In this document: positions 1 through 7,720 of the stretch, in pieces
How the letters are laid out: each line of letters starts with the position of its first letter
Position numbering within the stretch: the stretch's first letter is position 1
Assembly (NCBI GenBank): GCA_003246265.1
Contig: QKAU01000017.1
Coordinates: forward strand, 1 to 64,000
Source: Kiritimatiellales bacterium
GTDB taxonomy: Bacteria; Verrucomicrobiota; Kiritimatiellia; Kiritimatiellales; Pontiellaceae
Length of the DNA: 64,000 nt
Direction: 5' to 3'
Position numbers and translations under genes: made by a program
The notes under the pieces: generated by a model
Databases searched by the model: none
The model's input: only the letters and a program-made list of their open reading frames with translations
What the model was told of the DNA's origin: nothing

Positions 1-3000
1 ACGAAGACCTGGCCAGCGGCAAGGTCGTGCTGGCCGGCATTCCGGATGCGACGGGAACGATCCAGAACCTGGCCATGGTGGATGCCCCGGAGCTTGCGCC
101 GTTCGACGAATCTGTTTCAACCGGGAGCTACCTGGTAGAGGAATTCTGGCCCCGCCGCATCGTCTGGACGGCCACGCTCAAGCCCGAGGCCGATGCCTGG
201 GCCGATCTTTTCCTGGCCGCGCCGGCAGGCAGCCTGCCCCGCAGCGCCGGAGACGATCCTGTCGTCGCCGGCATCGCATGGACCCCGCCCGAAGGATTCA
301 CCGGTGTACCGGAAGATTACATCCTCAGGCTTGGCATGGAAAACAATGAAGGCCAGTTGCAGGTCGGCTGGTACGGCGTGGGCGGGTTTTCGTATCGGCT
401 GCAAGGCAGCCCCGATCTGGTTCATGGCGCGTTCCAGGACATGGGCCTTTCGCATACGGGCGCAAACGCCGGGATCGTTGTGGCCGTGCCCCAAACCAAC
501 TCCTTTTATTTCTTCAAGGTGCTGGCTACCGCCCTTGACGAAGATTCCGATGGGCTTCCCGATTGCTGGGAGCTCCTGCACTTCGGGGACATCGATCTCT
601 ACGGCGTTGCGGACGACCCCGACGGGGATGGACTGGCCAACGCGCAGGAGCTGGAGGAAAGAACCCATCCCGGCAGCATGGACACCGATGGCGACGGCAT
701 GTGGGATAATTTCGAGGTCTACTACAGCTTCGATCCGTTGGATGGGACGACCACCCAGACGGGAAACATCGGGCCGGATGACGATTGGGACAGCGATGGC
801 GTGTCCAACCTCGATGAACACAACCAGGGCACGTTCCCCCACCGCGCGGACTTCGGCCTTTCCGAGACGAATGGCGTCGTCAAGTGGTTCGGCCAGCTTG
901 ACTGGCGCTATCAGTTGCAGGGCAGCACAACGAATCCTGTTACAGACTGGGTTGATCTTGGAGCGTCCCGGCTGGGAGAAAACAAGGAGATCAGTGTAGA
1001 TGTGGGCCAATACGCCCAAACGTACTTCCGGGTCGAGGTCGGCGGGGTTGATCCGGACCGGGATGGATTGATCAATTCGCTGGAGCGGGAACATGGAACC
1101 GATCCCGATAACCCGGACACCGATGGCGATGGTATGTGGGACCACTACGAGGTCTACTACAACCTCGATCCACTCAGCGGAGCGGCGCACGAGACCAACA
1201 GCGCGGGCAAAGGCATCGGGCCGAAGGACGATTTTGATAATGATGGCGTGTCCAATATCAATGAATACAACCAGGGCACCTTTCCTGATCGAGATGATTT
1301 TTCCCTTTCCGAAACGAATAATGCCGTTGAGTGGTTCGGCCAGTTTGGCTGGCACTATCAACTACAGGGCGCCGGCCATACTAATGGTCCCTGGGTTCCT
1401 CTTGGAGATTCCATGGCTGGGGAAAACGATGTCATCAGCGTTAATGTCGGCCAATACACCCAAGCCTGCTTCAGGGTTGAGGTTTCCGGAATTGATCTAA
1501 CCCAAACGGGCATCTACACATCGATTACAGAGGTTAAGTATGGCAAGAGCAGTTACGGAAACATCACAAGTGGCTATGAGGTTAGTCGAACGGTAAATAC
1601 TGCGAGTGCGTTATACGGCGGGCTCCCCAACAGTGCAATTAATGGAATGCTCAGAATTCCCGATGGGGACGGCCCTTTTCCGCTGGCCATTATCGTGCAT
1701 GGTAGAAATACATCGTGTTCTACTTCTGAACTGGGTTACCTCTACCTGTGCAATCAGCTCGCTTCACACGGGATCATTACCGCGACAATTGATGAGAATG
1801 ACTTAAAATTTTTTATTAGCGGCGAAATTGCAGCTCGCGCCCTCATACTCCTCGAGCACATCAAGCAGTTTAAAATCTGGAATGAAACCGACGGACATCC
1901 GTTGGAAAACAGAGTGGATATGGGCAAGATCATGCTGATCGGCCATTCGCGCGGCGGGGAAGCGTTGGAGCATGCGAGCTATTTCAACCGCCTCGGTCCA
2001 ACCGAGGCCGATCCCGCAACAGGGGTGGTTTTTGACGGGACCGCATCCAACTGTTATCTTGGCCCTTACGGCTTCAACCTGAAGGCACTGGTCGCCATTG
2101 CGCCTACTGAAGGACGCTATTACGATCCATCTGATAATAATGTGATCATCCGCCGGTCTGTTAGGGACAATTACTTTATCTTCCACGGATCACAGGATGG
2201 CGATGTCTGGGATTTTAAAGGGTATAAAACCTATGATCGGGCACATCCGGTTGATTTGGAACATCCGCTGGATAATGCCGAGGGGTGTAAGGCCCTCTTG
2301 TGGATTCATGGAGCCAACCATAATCAGTTTAATGAACAGTGGACAGGGCAGGATGGATCGCCAACCATATCTCGGAATCTCCAGGAGAATATTGCCAAGT
2401 ATTATGCGACGGCCATTGCCTATGCGAAACTTTATGGGTGCGATTACGGGCTGTCCGCTTTTCGTGACAATCGGTATGCAACCAACTTTTTCCCGAACAT
2501 CGAACTGGTTACTCAATATCAGGATGCCTCCCGTAGATTGATTAATCATTATGATGATGACGACGATAAGGCTACACTGTCGGATCCCCATGATGGAACC
2601 AATACTTGGTCTTGTAATCTTTCAGAAATAGATTTTTTGCACGATGTCCAAACATTTAACAATGACACTCCTAATACAAATGATGCGGCCTGTATGCAAT
2701 GGGATACCACCGGCAACGTATATACGGTCGACCTTGCTGACCCACTGGATGCAGGCTCCTACAATGTGCTGTCTTGTCGCATCGCCCAATACTTTGTGCA
2801 GGACAATGATATACAAACCAGTATCGAAGTAAGCGATGGCACCACGGCTGAGGAATTCGACCTGTCGGATTATGCCACGGTACGGTATCCTGCTGAGACG
2901 CAATATTATGATAATCTCGGTGACAATAGGCGGGTGGTTTTGCAAACGGTGCGTATTCCATTGGCTGACATTTTGGAGGCAGGCGTTGATATCCACTCAA

Positions 3001-3080
3001 TAATCAGAATTGAACTTAAATTCTCACATCCCAGTCCATACGGGATCGTTTATTTCGATGACCTGCAACTTTCAAAATAA
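1..3080 (+). CDS. Secreted modular alpha/beta hydrolase with duplicated Asp-rich calcium-binding-like modules (5' end cut by window)
   Basis: The reading frame is open to the left edge, so the true start and any signal peptide lie outside; a GTG at 27 is only the first in-frame start codon inside the window. Residue numbers count from that GTG. Residues ~170-490 hold two copies of a ~147-residue module with Asp-rich DxDGDG loops (thrombospondin type 3/dockerin-like, probably Ca2+ binding), each ending in a beta-rich FRVEV segment. Residues ~535-800 form an alpha/beta hydrolase: oxyanion-side VHGR, nucleophile elbow GHSRGG (Ser641), acid loop GSQDGD (Asp724) and HGANHNQ (His765). A beta-sandwich tail (~860-1017) ends in YFDDLQL and may bind carbohydrate. 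The hydrolase resembles dienelactone hydrolase/cutinase-like secreted esterases; the substrate cannot be read from the sequence. The module part is GC-rich and the hydrolase part is clearly more AT-rich, which suggests domain acquisition. Confidence 0.8.
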   Translation, partial: EDLASGKVVLAGIPDATGTIQNLAMVDAPELAPFDESVSTGSYLVEEFWPRRIVWTATLKPEADAWADLFLAAPAGSLPRSAGDDPVVAGIAWTPPEGFTGVPEDYILRLGMENNEGQLQVGWYGVGGFSYRLQGSPDLVHGAFQDMGLSHTGANAGIVVAVPQTNSFYFFKVLATALDEDSDGLPDCWELLHFGDIDLYGVADDPDGDGLANAQELEERTHPGSMDTDGDGMWDNFEVYYSFDPLDGTTTQTGNIGPDDDWDSDGVSNLDEHNQGTFPHRADFGLSETNGVVKWFGQLDWRYQLQGSTTNPVTDWVDLGASRLGENKEISVDVGQYAQTYFRVEVGGVDPDRDGLINSLEREHGTDPDNPDTDGDGMWDHYEVYYNLDPLSGAAHETNSAGKGIGPKDDFDNDGVSNINEYNQGTFPDRDDFSLSETNNAVEWFGQFGWHYQLQGAGHTNGPWVPLGDSMAGENDVISVNVGQYTQACFRVEVSGIDLTQTGIYTSITEVKYGKSSYGNITSGYEVSRTVNTASALYGGLPNSAINGMLRIPDGDGPFPLAIIVHGRNTSCSTSELGYLYLCNQLASHGIITATIDENDLKFFISGEIAARALILLEHIKQFKIWNETDGHPLENRVDMGKIMLIGHSRGGEALEHASYFNRLGPTEADPATGVVFDGTASNCYLGPYGFNLKALVAIAPTEGRYYDPSDNNVIIRRSVRDNYFIFHGSQDGDVWDFKGYKTYDRAHPVDLEHPLDNAEGCKALLWIHGANHNQFNEQWTGQDGSPTISRNLQENIAKYYATAIAYAKLYGCDYGLSAFRDNRYATNFFPNIELVTQYQDASRRLINHYDDDDDKATLSDPHDGTNTWSCNLSEIDFLHDVQTFNNDTPNTNDAACMQWDTTGNVYTVDLADPLDAGSYNVLSCRIAQYFVQDNDIQTSIEVSDGTTAEEFDLSDYATVRYPAETQYYDNLGDNRRVVLQTVRIPLADILEAGVDIHSIIRIELKFSHPSPYGIVYFDDLQLSK
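610..1491 (+). repeat. Tandem duplication of a ~440-nt Asp-rich module
   Basis: Two adjacent copies (about 610-1047 and 1051-1491) encode the same order of motifs: DGDGL, a TDGDGMWD loop, EVYY, LDPL or FDPL, a second D-rich loop with DGVSN, NQGTFP, LSET, W-FGQ, YQLQG and FRVEV. The spacing between equivalent codons is about 439 nt. The similarity is visible at the DNA level, which suggests a fairly recent internal duplication. Confidence 0.8.
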
Positions 3081-3091
3081 GGGTGAACTAA

Positions 3092-3625
3092 ATGAATAAT
3101 AAAGCGATATGTACTGTACTCTTGATCATAATTGGATGCTGTTTGGTTATCCCAGAACATGCGTATTCCGAGCAGGCCTTTCGCACAACAAAGGAATGCC
3201 CCCTTGTTTTTTCTGAATTGGAACCGACCCAATCCGATTTGGCTAGAATAGAGCGTTTGCGGAAGGTGAAGGCAAAGAGTAATAAAGAGGCTTCAGTAAA
3301 CAATCAGCCCATACGAGTTTATGGGGTTAAGCTCTATGTTGAACTACCCTCTGTCTCCGATGGCCCCGTTCTTTATGTCGGCGATATGCGCATCGGAGAA
3401 TACGTTTCTTTTGCGGACGGCATCTACTTTAACATCTATAACGATGAAGACCTTGAACGCTGCTACAATAAACCGATCCGATTTGTTTATAGAGGCACAG
3501 AATATGCGTTGGGCGTTTCGTTCCCCAGCGAAGAAGGGATCCTGCCGTTCAGGCAGGACAGCGGGCAAATGAAGACACTTCCCAATTTAGAAGAATTTCT
3601 CGATGAACAAGTCAAAGGTGAGTGA
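3092..3625 (+). CDS. Small exported protein of unknown function
   Basis: 177 residues. Starts with Met-Asn-Asn-Lys followed by a hydrophobic stretch (TVLLIIIGCCLVI) and AYSEQ, a classical Sec signal peptide with a likely cut after AYS at about residue 26. The mature part has a Lys/Arg-rich helix (~50-68) and then a beta-rich domain with no motif I recognise. It begins 11 nt after the hydrolase stop with the spacer AGGGTGAACTA providing an SD, so it is probably co-transcribed with it. GC content is clearly below the window average, as in the preceding hydrolase domain. No function is assigned. Confidence 0.7.
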   Translation: MNNKAICTVLLIIIGCCLVIPEHAYSEQAFRTTKECPLVFSELEPTQSDLARIERLRKVKAKSNKEASVNNQPIRVYGVKLYVELPSVSDGPVLYVGDMRIGEYVSFADGIYFNIYNDEDLERCYNKPIRFVYRGTEYALGVSFPSEEGILPFRQDSGQMKTLPNLEEFLDEQVKGE

Positions 3626-3655
3626 GTGAAACGGACGTTAGAAAGGGAGGATAAC

Positions 3656-6358
3656 ATGAACATGTTCAAATACATCAGAGCTTCAATGGTGCTCTTGATT
3701 ACGGGACTCTTTATGAATGTTCCCCGCTCCCTCGGCTACACCAATCCGATTGATGGCAACGTGACTGAAACGGTTACCAACACCTGGACCGTACCCGGAG
3801 GGGAGCTCTTTGTCGGTTACACTACGCCAAATAATTCATTGATTATAAAAAATGGTCTAGTCAGAAACACGCATGGTTATATCGGAAGCTATGCAGGCTC
3901 TGACAGCAATTCGGTGCAAGTGCTAGGGGGCACGGTCGATCGAGGCTGGCATAACAGCGCAGCGCTTTATATTGGAGGGCATCGTGAGGGAACGAACTGG
4001 GTGGATGGAGGCATAGGAAACGAGCTCATCATCAGCCCTTTTGAAGGTATGGTCTTAGTCGGAGATGTGAATGTTTCTAACATAAAGAATCCACGCGTGA
4101 CAGACATTGTGATCGGTGATGCCAGCGGGACGCCGGAAATGGTGATCGCCAATGGATCCACGGTGAGGGGTCACTATGATTGTTTTATTGGTTATGGGGC
4201 GAATGAAAGCGGTTCGGTGGAAATCAAGGGAGAGGGATCGGTATGGACTGCGGGTTACAGTGGTGATGATGCCTTTGCCCTATACGTTGGCAGGGACGGC
4301 TCTGGCAACAGACTGACGGTTTCCGATGGCGGGCTGTTGGAGGCGGGTGAAGTGTATATCGGCTATGGGGCCAGCTCTGAAAACAACCTTGTGCGGGTGA
4401 CAGGCGAGGGGTCGCGCTGGGATGGAGCTCCTATATTGGGCCAATTTGGGTCGGGCAATCGGCTGGAGATCGTCGACGGTGGCCTGGTAACTAGCTGGTA
4501 CGGGTTTCTGGGTGTGGAGGCCGGGTCAGACAATAACTCCATACTGGTAGCAGGCACTGGGTCGGCTTGGAAGACGACGGGGATTACATACGTCGGTTTT
4601 CGTGGGAAGGGGAATACGCTGACGGTCAGCGATGGCGGCGAGGTACACAATAGCGGAAATTCGAGTATTGAGAGTTTTGTTGTCGGGTATTATCCGGGGG
4701 CTGACAACAACGCGGTGTTTGTGACGGGAAACGGTTCGGCTTTGAACAACACCGGCGAGTTTTATTTAGGGGGAACCCATTACGTGGCTGGAGGCCGGGG
4801 CAACGCGCTGTATGTGAACGATGGTGGCCTGGTTTCGATAGGCAGAAACATGTTTAGTCTGAACTATTCCACGGTATCGATCGACGATCCGGGCAGCCGG
4901 ATTGAGGTGGGCGGGAACTATTACCAGGATGCAACATCCATCCTGCGCTTCGGCGTCGCAACCGATACGACGGGCACTCCGCTGGATCCCTGGCTGAGCG
5001 TGGGCGGCACGGCGGAGTTTAAGGCGGGCGCGACATTGCAGTATCACAGCAGCGGCGACGTGGGTGCACTGGCGTTTGATCGGTTCTACACCAACCTGAT
5101 TGTCGAGGCGGACCAGCTGATCGTGGCGGGCGTCACCAACGCCCACGACCTCGGCGACCTCGATGTGGTCAACATCGGTAGCACGCTGGTGGACCTGATT
5201 TTATGGGAGCAGAATCAGGATATCTACGGCTTGCTGAGCCGCCGCCACCTGGCGGAGAGCGCCGGGTTTGTTCCCGGCTCGCAGTTGGCCTTGGTGTCGG
5301 GGGAGATCGACGCTCTTTCGGTGCAGGGCAACGCGATGGCCGTCGACCAGATCAATATCCTCGGCCGCATGTCCGGATCGCAGCAGAACGCGCAACTGAC
5401 CCAGCGATATGCGCAGGGGTCGCCCAACTACCAGCACAACCAAACGCTGATCGGAGGGCGGAACCAGGTGCTGTCGCAAAGCCGGCACTTCCAGTCGTCC
5501 GCGCGCTCGGCATCCGAGGCCCCTTCCGGCCCCGCCGGTCCGCACAGGCGGGACCAGGGGCTGCGCGGCTGGATCCGGGGCTATGGCGGCCGGTCGGATT
5601 ATGAAGGGACTTCTTCGTTCAGCGGATATGAACAGAATGTCTACGGCACGATCATCGGTGTCGACAAGGCGTACGGCAACGTGCTGCTGGGTGCGGCGGG
5701 GGGATACGGCCGGTCCGACCTGGCGCAGGACAACCAGGACAGCAGCGATGCGAAAACGGGCTACGGTGTGCTCTATGCTTCCCTGGGCACGGTGGACTGG
5801 TTCGGCGACTTGTCGGTCGGCTATGGGCAAAGCCGCGTTGAAACCCGCTCCGGCACCCTGCTCGGAGGTTCCGGGAGCTTTACCGCCGACAACTTCGCGT
5901 TCTACATGGGCGGCGGCAAGGAGATCCGGTTGCCGGGCAACGGCGGCGCGGCGTTGACTCCCGAGGCGGCGTTGATGGCCGGTTACTATGGACAGCCGGA
6001 ATATGCCGATGGCCTGATGCGGGTGGACGAGTATGACCACTGGAGCTGCCAGTCGAGGATCGGCGCGGCCCTCGCCGTCGAGCGGCGGTGGGGAAACATC
6101 GGGATCAAGCCGGAACTGCGGACCTGTTGGCTGCATGAATTCAACGCCGATCCGGACCGCATCGGGTACACATTGATCGGCGGAACCGGCCGCTACAGCT
6201 TCGGGGTGCAGGCCCCGGTCGAGGACCTCCTCGAGGTTGGTTTGGGACTCGGCATCGCCCTCGGCGACCGCCTGGAGCTGGCGCTCGACGTGGACGCCCA
6301 GTACGGCGACCTGTACACCGCGCTCCAGGCCGGCGGCCGCATCGCGTATGGATTCTGA
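3656..6358 (+). CDS. Autotransporter (type V secretion) with T5SS/PEP-CTERM-type repeats
   Basis: 900 residues from the ATG at 3656, chosen over the in-frame GTG at 3626 because AGGGAGG lies just upstream of it (3644-3650) and a signal peptide follows directly (hydrophobic MVLLITGLFM, cut near LGY). The passenger holds about five imperfect ~60-residue repeats of the form SDGGL..IGYGA..NN.V.V.G.GS.W, the pattern of the TIGR04393 T5SS/PEP-CTERM repeat family, expected to fold as a beta-helix. A Pro/Arg-rich linker (~625-650) leads to a ~260-residue C-terminal autotransporter barrel beginning RGWIRGYGG, with alternating strands and a terminal IAYGF whose last Phe is the usual outer-membrane insertion signal. 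It lies 30 nt after the small exported gene. The first half is AT-richer than the barrel. Ligand and role are unknown; adhesin is the default guess. Confidence 0.88.
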   Translation: MNMFKYIRASMVLLITGLFMNVPRSLGYTNPIDGNVTETVTNTWTVPGGELFVGYTTPNNSLIIKNGLVRNTHGYIGSYAGSDSNSVQVLGGTVDRGWHNSAALYIGGHREGTNWVDGGIGNELIISPFEGMVLVGDVNVSNIKNPRVTDIVIGDASGTPEMVIANGSTVRGHYDCFIGYGANESGSVEIKGEGSVWTAGYSGDDAFALYVGRDGSGNRLTVSDGGLLEAGEVYIGYGASSENNLVRVTGEGSRWDGAPILGQFGSGNRLEIVDGGLVTSWYGFLGVEAGSDNNSILVAGTGSAWKTTGITYVGFRGKGNTLTVSDGGEVHNSGNSSIESFVVGYYPGADNNAVFVTGNGSALNNTGEFYLGGTHYVAGGRGNALYVNDGGLVSIGRNMFSLNYSTVSIDDPGSRIEVGGNYYQDATSILRFGVATDTTGTPLDPWLSVGGTAEFKAGATLQYHSSGDVGALAFDRFYTNLIVEADQLIVAGVTNAHDLGDLDVVNIGSTLVDLILWEQNQDIYGLLSRRHLAESAGFVPGSQLALVSGEIDALSVQGNAMAVDQINILGRMSGSQQNAQLTQRYAQGSPNYQHNQTLIGGRNQVLSQSRHFQSSARSASEAPSGPAGPHRRDQGLRGWIRGYGGRSDYEGTSSFSGYEQNVYGTIIGVDKAYGNVLLGAAGGYGRSDLAQDNQDSSDAKTGYGVLYASLGTVDWFGDLSVGYGQSRVETRSGTLLGGSGSFTADNFAFYMGGGKEIRLPGNGGAALTPEAALMAGYYGQPEYADGLMRVDEYDHWSCQSRIGAALAVERRWGNIGIKPELRTCWLHEFNADPDRIGYTLIGGTGRYSFGVQAPVEDLLEVGLGLGIALGDRLELALDVDAQYGDLYTALQAGGRIAYGF

Positions 6359-6433
6359 TCCGTAGCGGCGCGCCGGTCCCGTCCTTCGCCACCATCGTAA
6401 TGCGGGGAAAATTTGGAATGAACCATAAAGGAA

Positions 6434-6459
6434 AACCCCGCTCCAGCCGGAGCGGGGTT
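6434..6459. terminator. Bidirectional intrinsic terminator between convergent genes
   Basis: Perfect 11-bp stem AACCCCGCTCC / GGAGCGGGGTT with a 4-nt AGCC loop, sitting between the autotransporter stop (6358) and the end of the minus-strand pilin-like gene (6492). On the minus strand it is followed by TTTTCCTTT; on the plus strand the T-run is weak. Confidence 0.8.
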
Positions 6460-6491
6460 CCCCATTTCTTGGGGGATGTTGATGAAGCCGG

Positions 6492-7703
6492 TTACTTCTG
6501 CCAGGCGGAAATCAGGGGAAGCGATTTCGTGGGGCTGACACTGCTTATGCCGGGCGGGGTGGGGATGCTCTGCTGGTAGACGATGATATCGGAAACGCCG
6601 CCCTTCTGAATGGGGCCGCCGACGATCAGCTGGCCGTAGAGTTCTCCGTTGGCCGTCTGCTTGTAGCTGCCGGACTTGGAATAGACGAGGCCGGTAATGC
6701 GACCGCTCGAGGTATTCTCGATATTGCCGGAATCGGTGGCCATGGCGATCGAATCGATGGTCGGCTTGATCTGGGCGGCACCGCTGATCTTGATGCTGCC
6801 GGTCGCGATGATCGAACCGTTGAAGACCGCATGGTCCGAAATCACCACGTCGCCGATCACATAGAGGATGCCGCCGTTGGGCGAATAGGATGTGGTGGTG
6901 GAGAAGCCGTTGTACACCTCGCCATGCTTCTTCGCCCAGTTGAAGTAGGGCGTGAGGTCGATGTCCGGGATCGAGACGGGGGGCACCGAGGCCGTGGCTG
7001 CGCCGTCCGTGATGGTCGCCTTTTTGTGTATATCGAGTTCGGGGGCCGTAACGCTGCCGTTCACGACGGTGTTGCCCACCGAGATCTCCACGCTGGAGGA
7101 CACGTTGACTTCCATCTGGGCCGATCCATTGATTTCGATGGCCGAATTGGAGTGCAGCTTTGCGTCGGGGGAGCCAAGTACCTCGCCGCACCCCTTGAAG
7201 TCGAAGACGCCGCCGGAAAGCACGGCATAGTTGAATCCTTCCATGTCGGCATAGTTCGGGGCCTCGTAGCCGCCGCTGCCGGCATAGATGTCTTCCACGA
7301 GCACTTCGGCCATCGCGGTCTCCTTCCCACACTGGCCGACCGAATTGACCACCACATAGCGGTTGCTGATGGAGGTAAGGGTCAGGTCGAAGGCACCTTC
7401 CCCGTATCCACTTTCGATGGAGGACAATTTGGCGGAGAGGAATCCGGAGCCTTCCGTGCCACCTTCCAGCGAAAAGGCCGATGGGTTGTTGCGCTGCTCG
7501 AAATCGGCCGAAAGGATGGCATAGGCGTAGTCGATTCCTGCCTCGGCGTAGGCCAGGGCCTTGGTCTGGTTGGTGAGGCGGCGCGCATCGAACGAGCGCT
7601 GCTGCCCGATATGCACAAGCATGCCGAGCGACAGTGCGAGTGCCGTCATGATGAACAGGACGGTCAGCAAGGCGTATCCCTGTCTGGTTTCATTGTGTTT
7701 CAT
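6492..7703 (-). CDS. PilX-like minor pilin / exported beta-helical protein
   Basis: 403 residues. The N-terminus QGYALLTVLFIMTALALSL is a type IV pilin-like hydrophobic helix of the PilX type, with a possible prepilin peptidase cut at Gly9. The remainder is rich in short beta strands with repeated Gly and hydrophobic residues (GDVVISDHAVFNGSII..), like the beta-helical domain found in PilX-type and bactofilin-like proteins. It is the last gene of a three-gene operon, 17 nt after the large pseudopilin, with a GGAGAG SD. It probably takes part in a type IV pilus or type II secretion pseudopilus, but the core secretion genes are not in this window. Confidence 0.68.
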   Translation of the reverse strand: MKHNETRQGYALLTVLFIMTALALSLGMLVHIGQQRSFDARRLTNQTKALAYAEAGIDYAYAILSADFEQRNNPSAFSLEGGTEGSGFLSAKLSSIESGYGEGAFDLTLTSISNRYVVVNSVGQCGKETAMAEVLVEDIYAGSGGYEAPNYADMEGFNYAVLSGGVFDFKGCGEVLGSPDAKLHSNSAIEINGSAQMEVNVSSSVEISVGNTVVNGSVTAPELDIHKKATITDGAATASVPPVSIPDIDLTPYFNWAKKHGEVYNGFSTTTSYSPNGGILYVIGDVVISDHAVFNGSIIATGSIKISGAAQIKPTIDSIAMATDSGNIENTSSGRITGLVYSKSGSYKQTANGELYGQLIVGGPIQKGGVSDIIVYQQSIPTPPGISSVSPTKSLPLISAWQK

Positions 7704-7720
7704 GCTTCATCTCTCCTTTC

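Noticed and set aside
117-1361. Minus-strand open frame of 414 codons at the left edge
   Set aside because: Antisense to the duplicated modules of the secreted hydrolase; the internal repeat is only a mirror of the module repeat.
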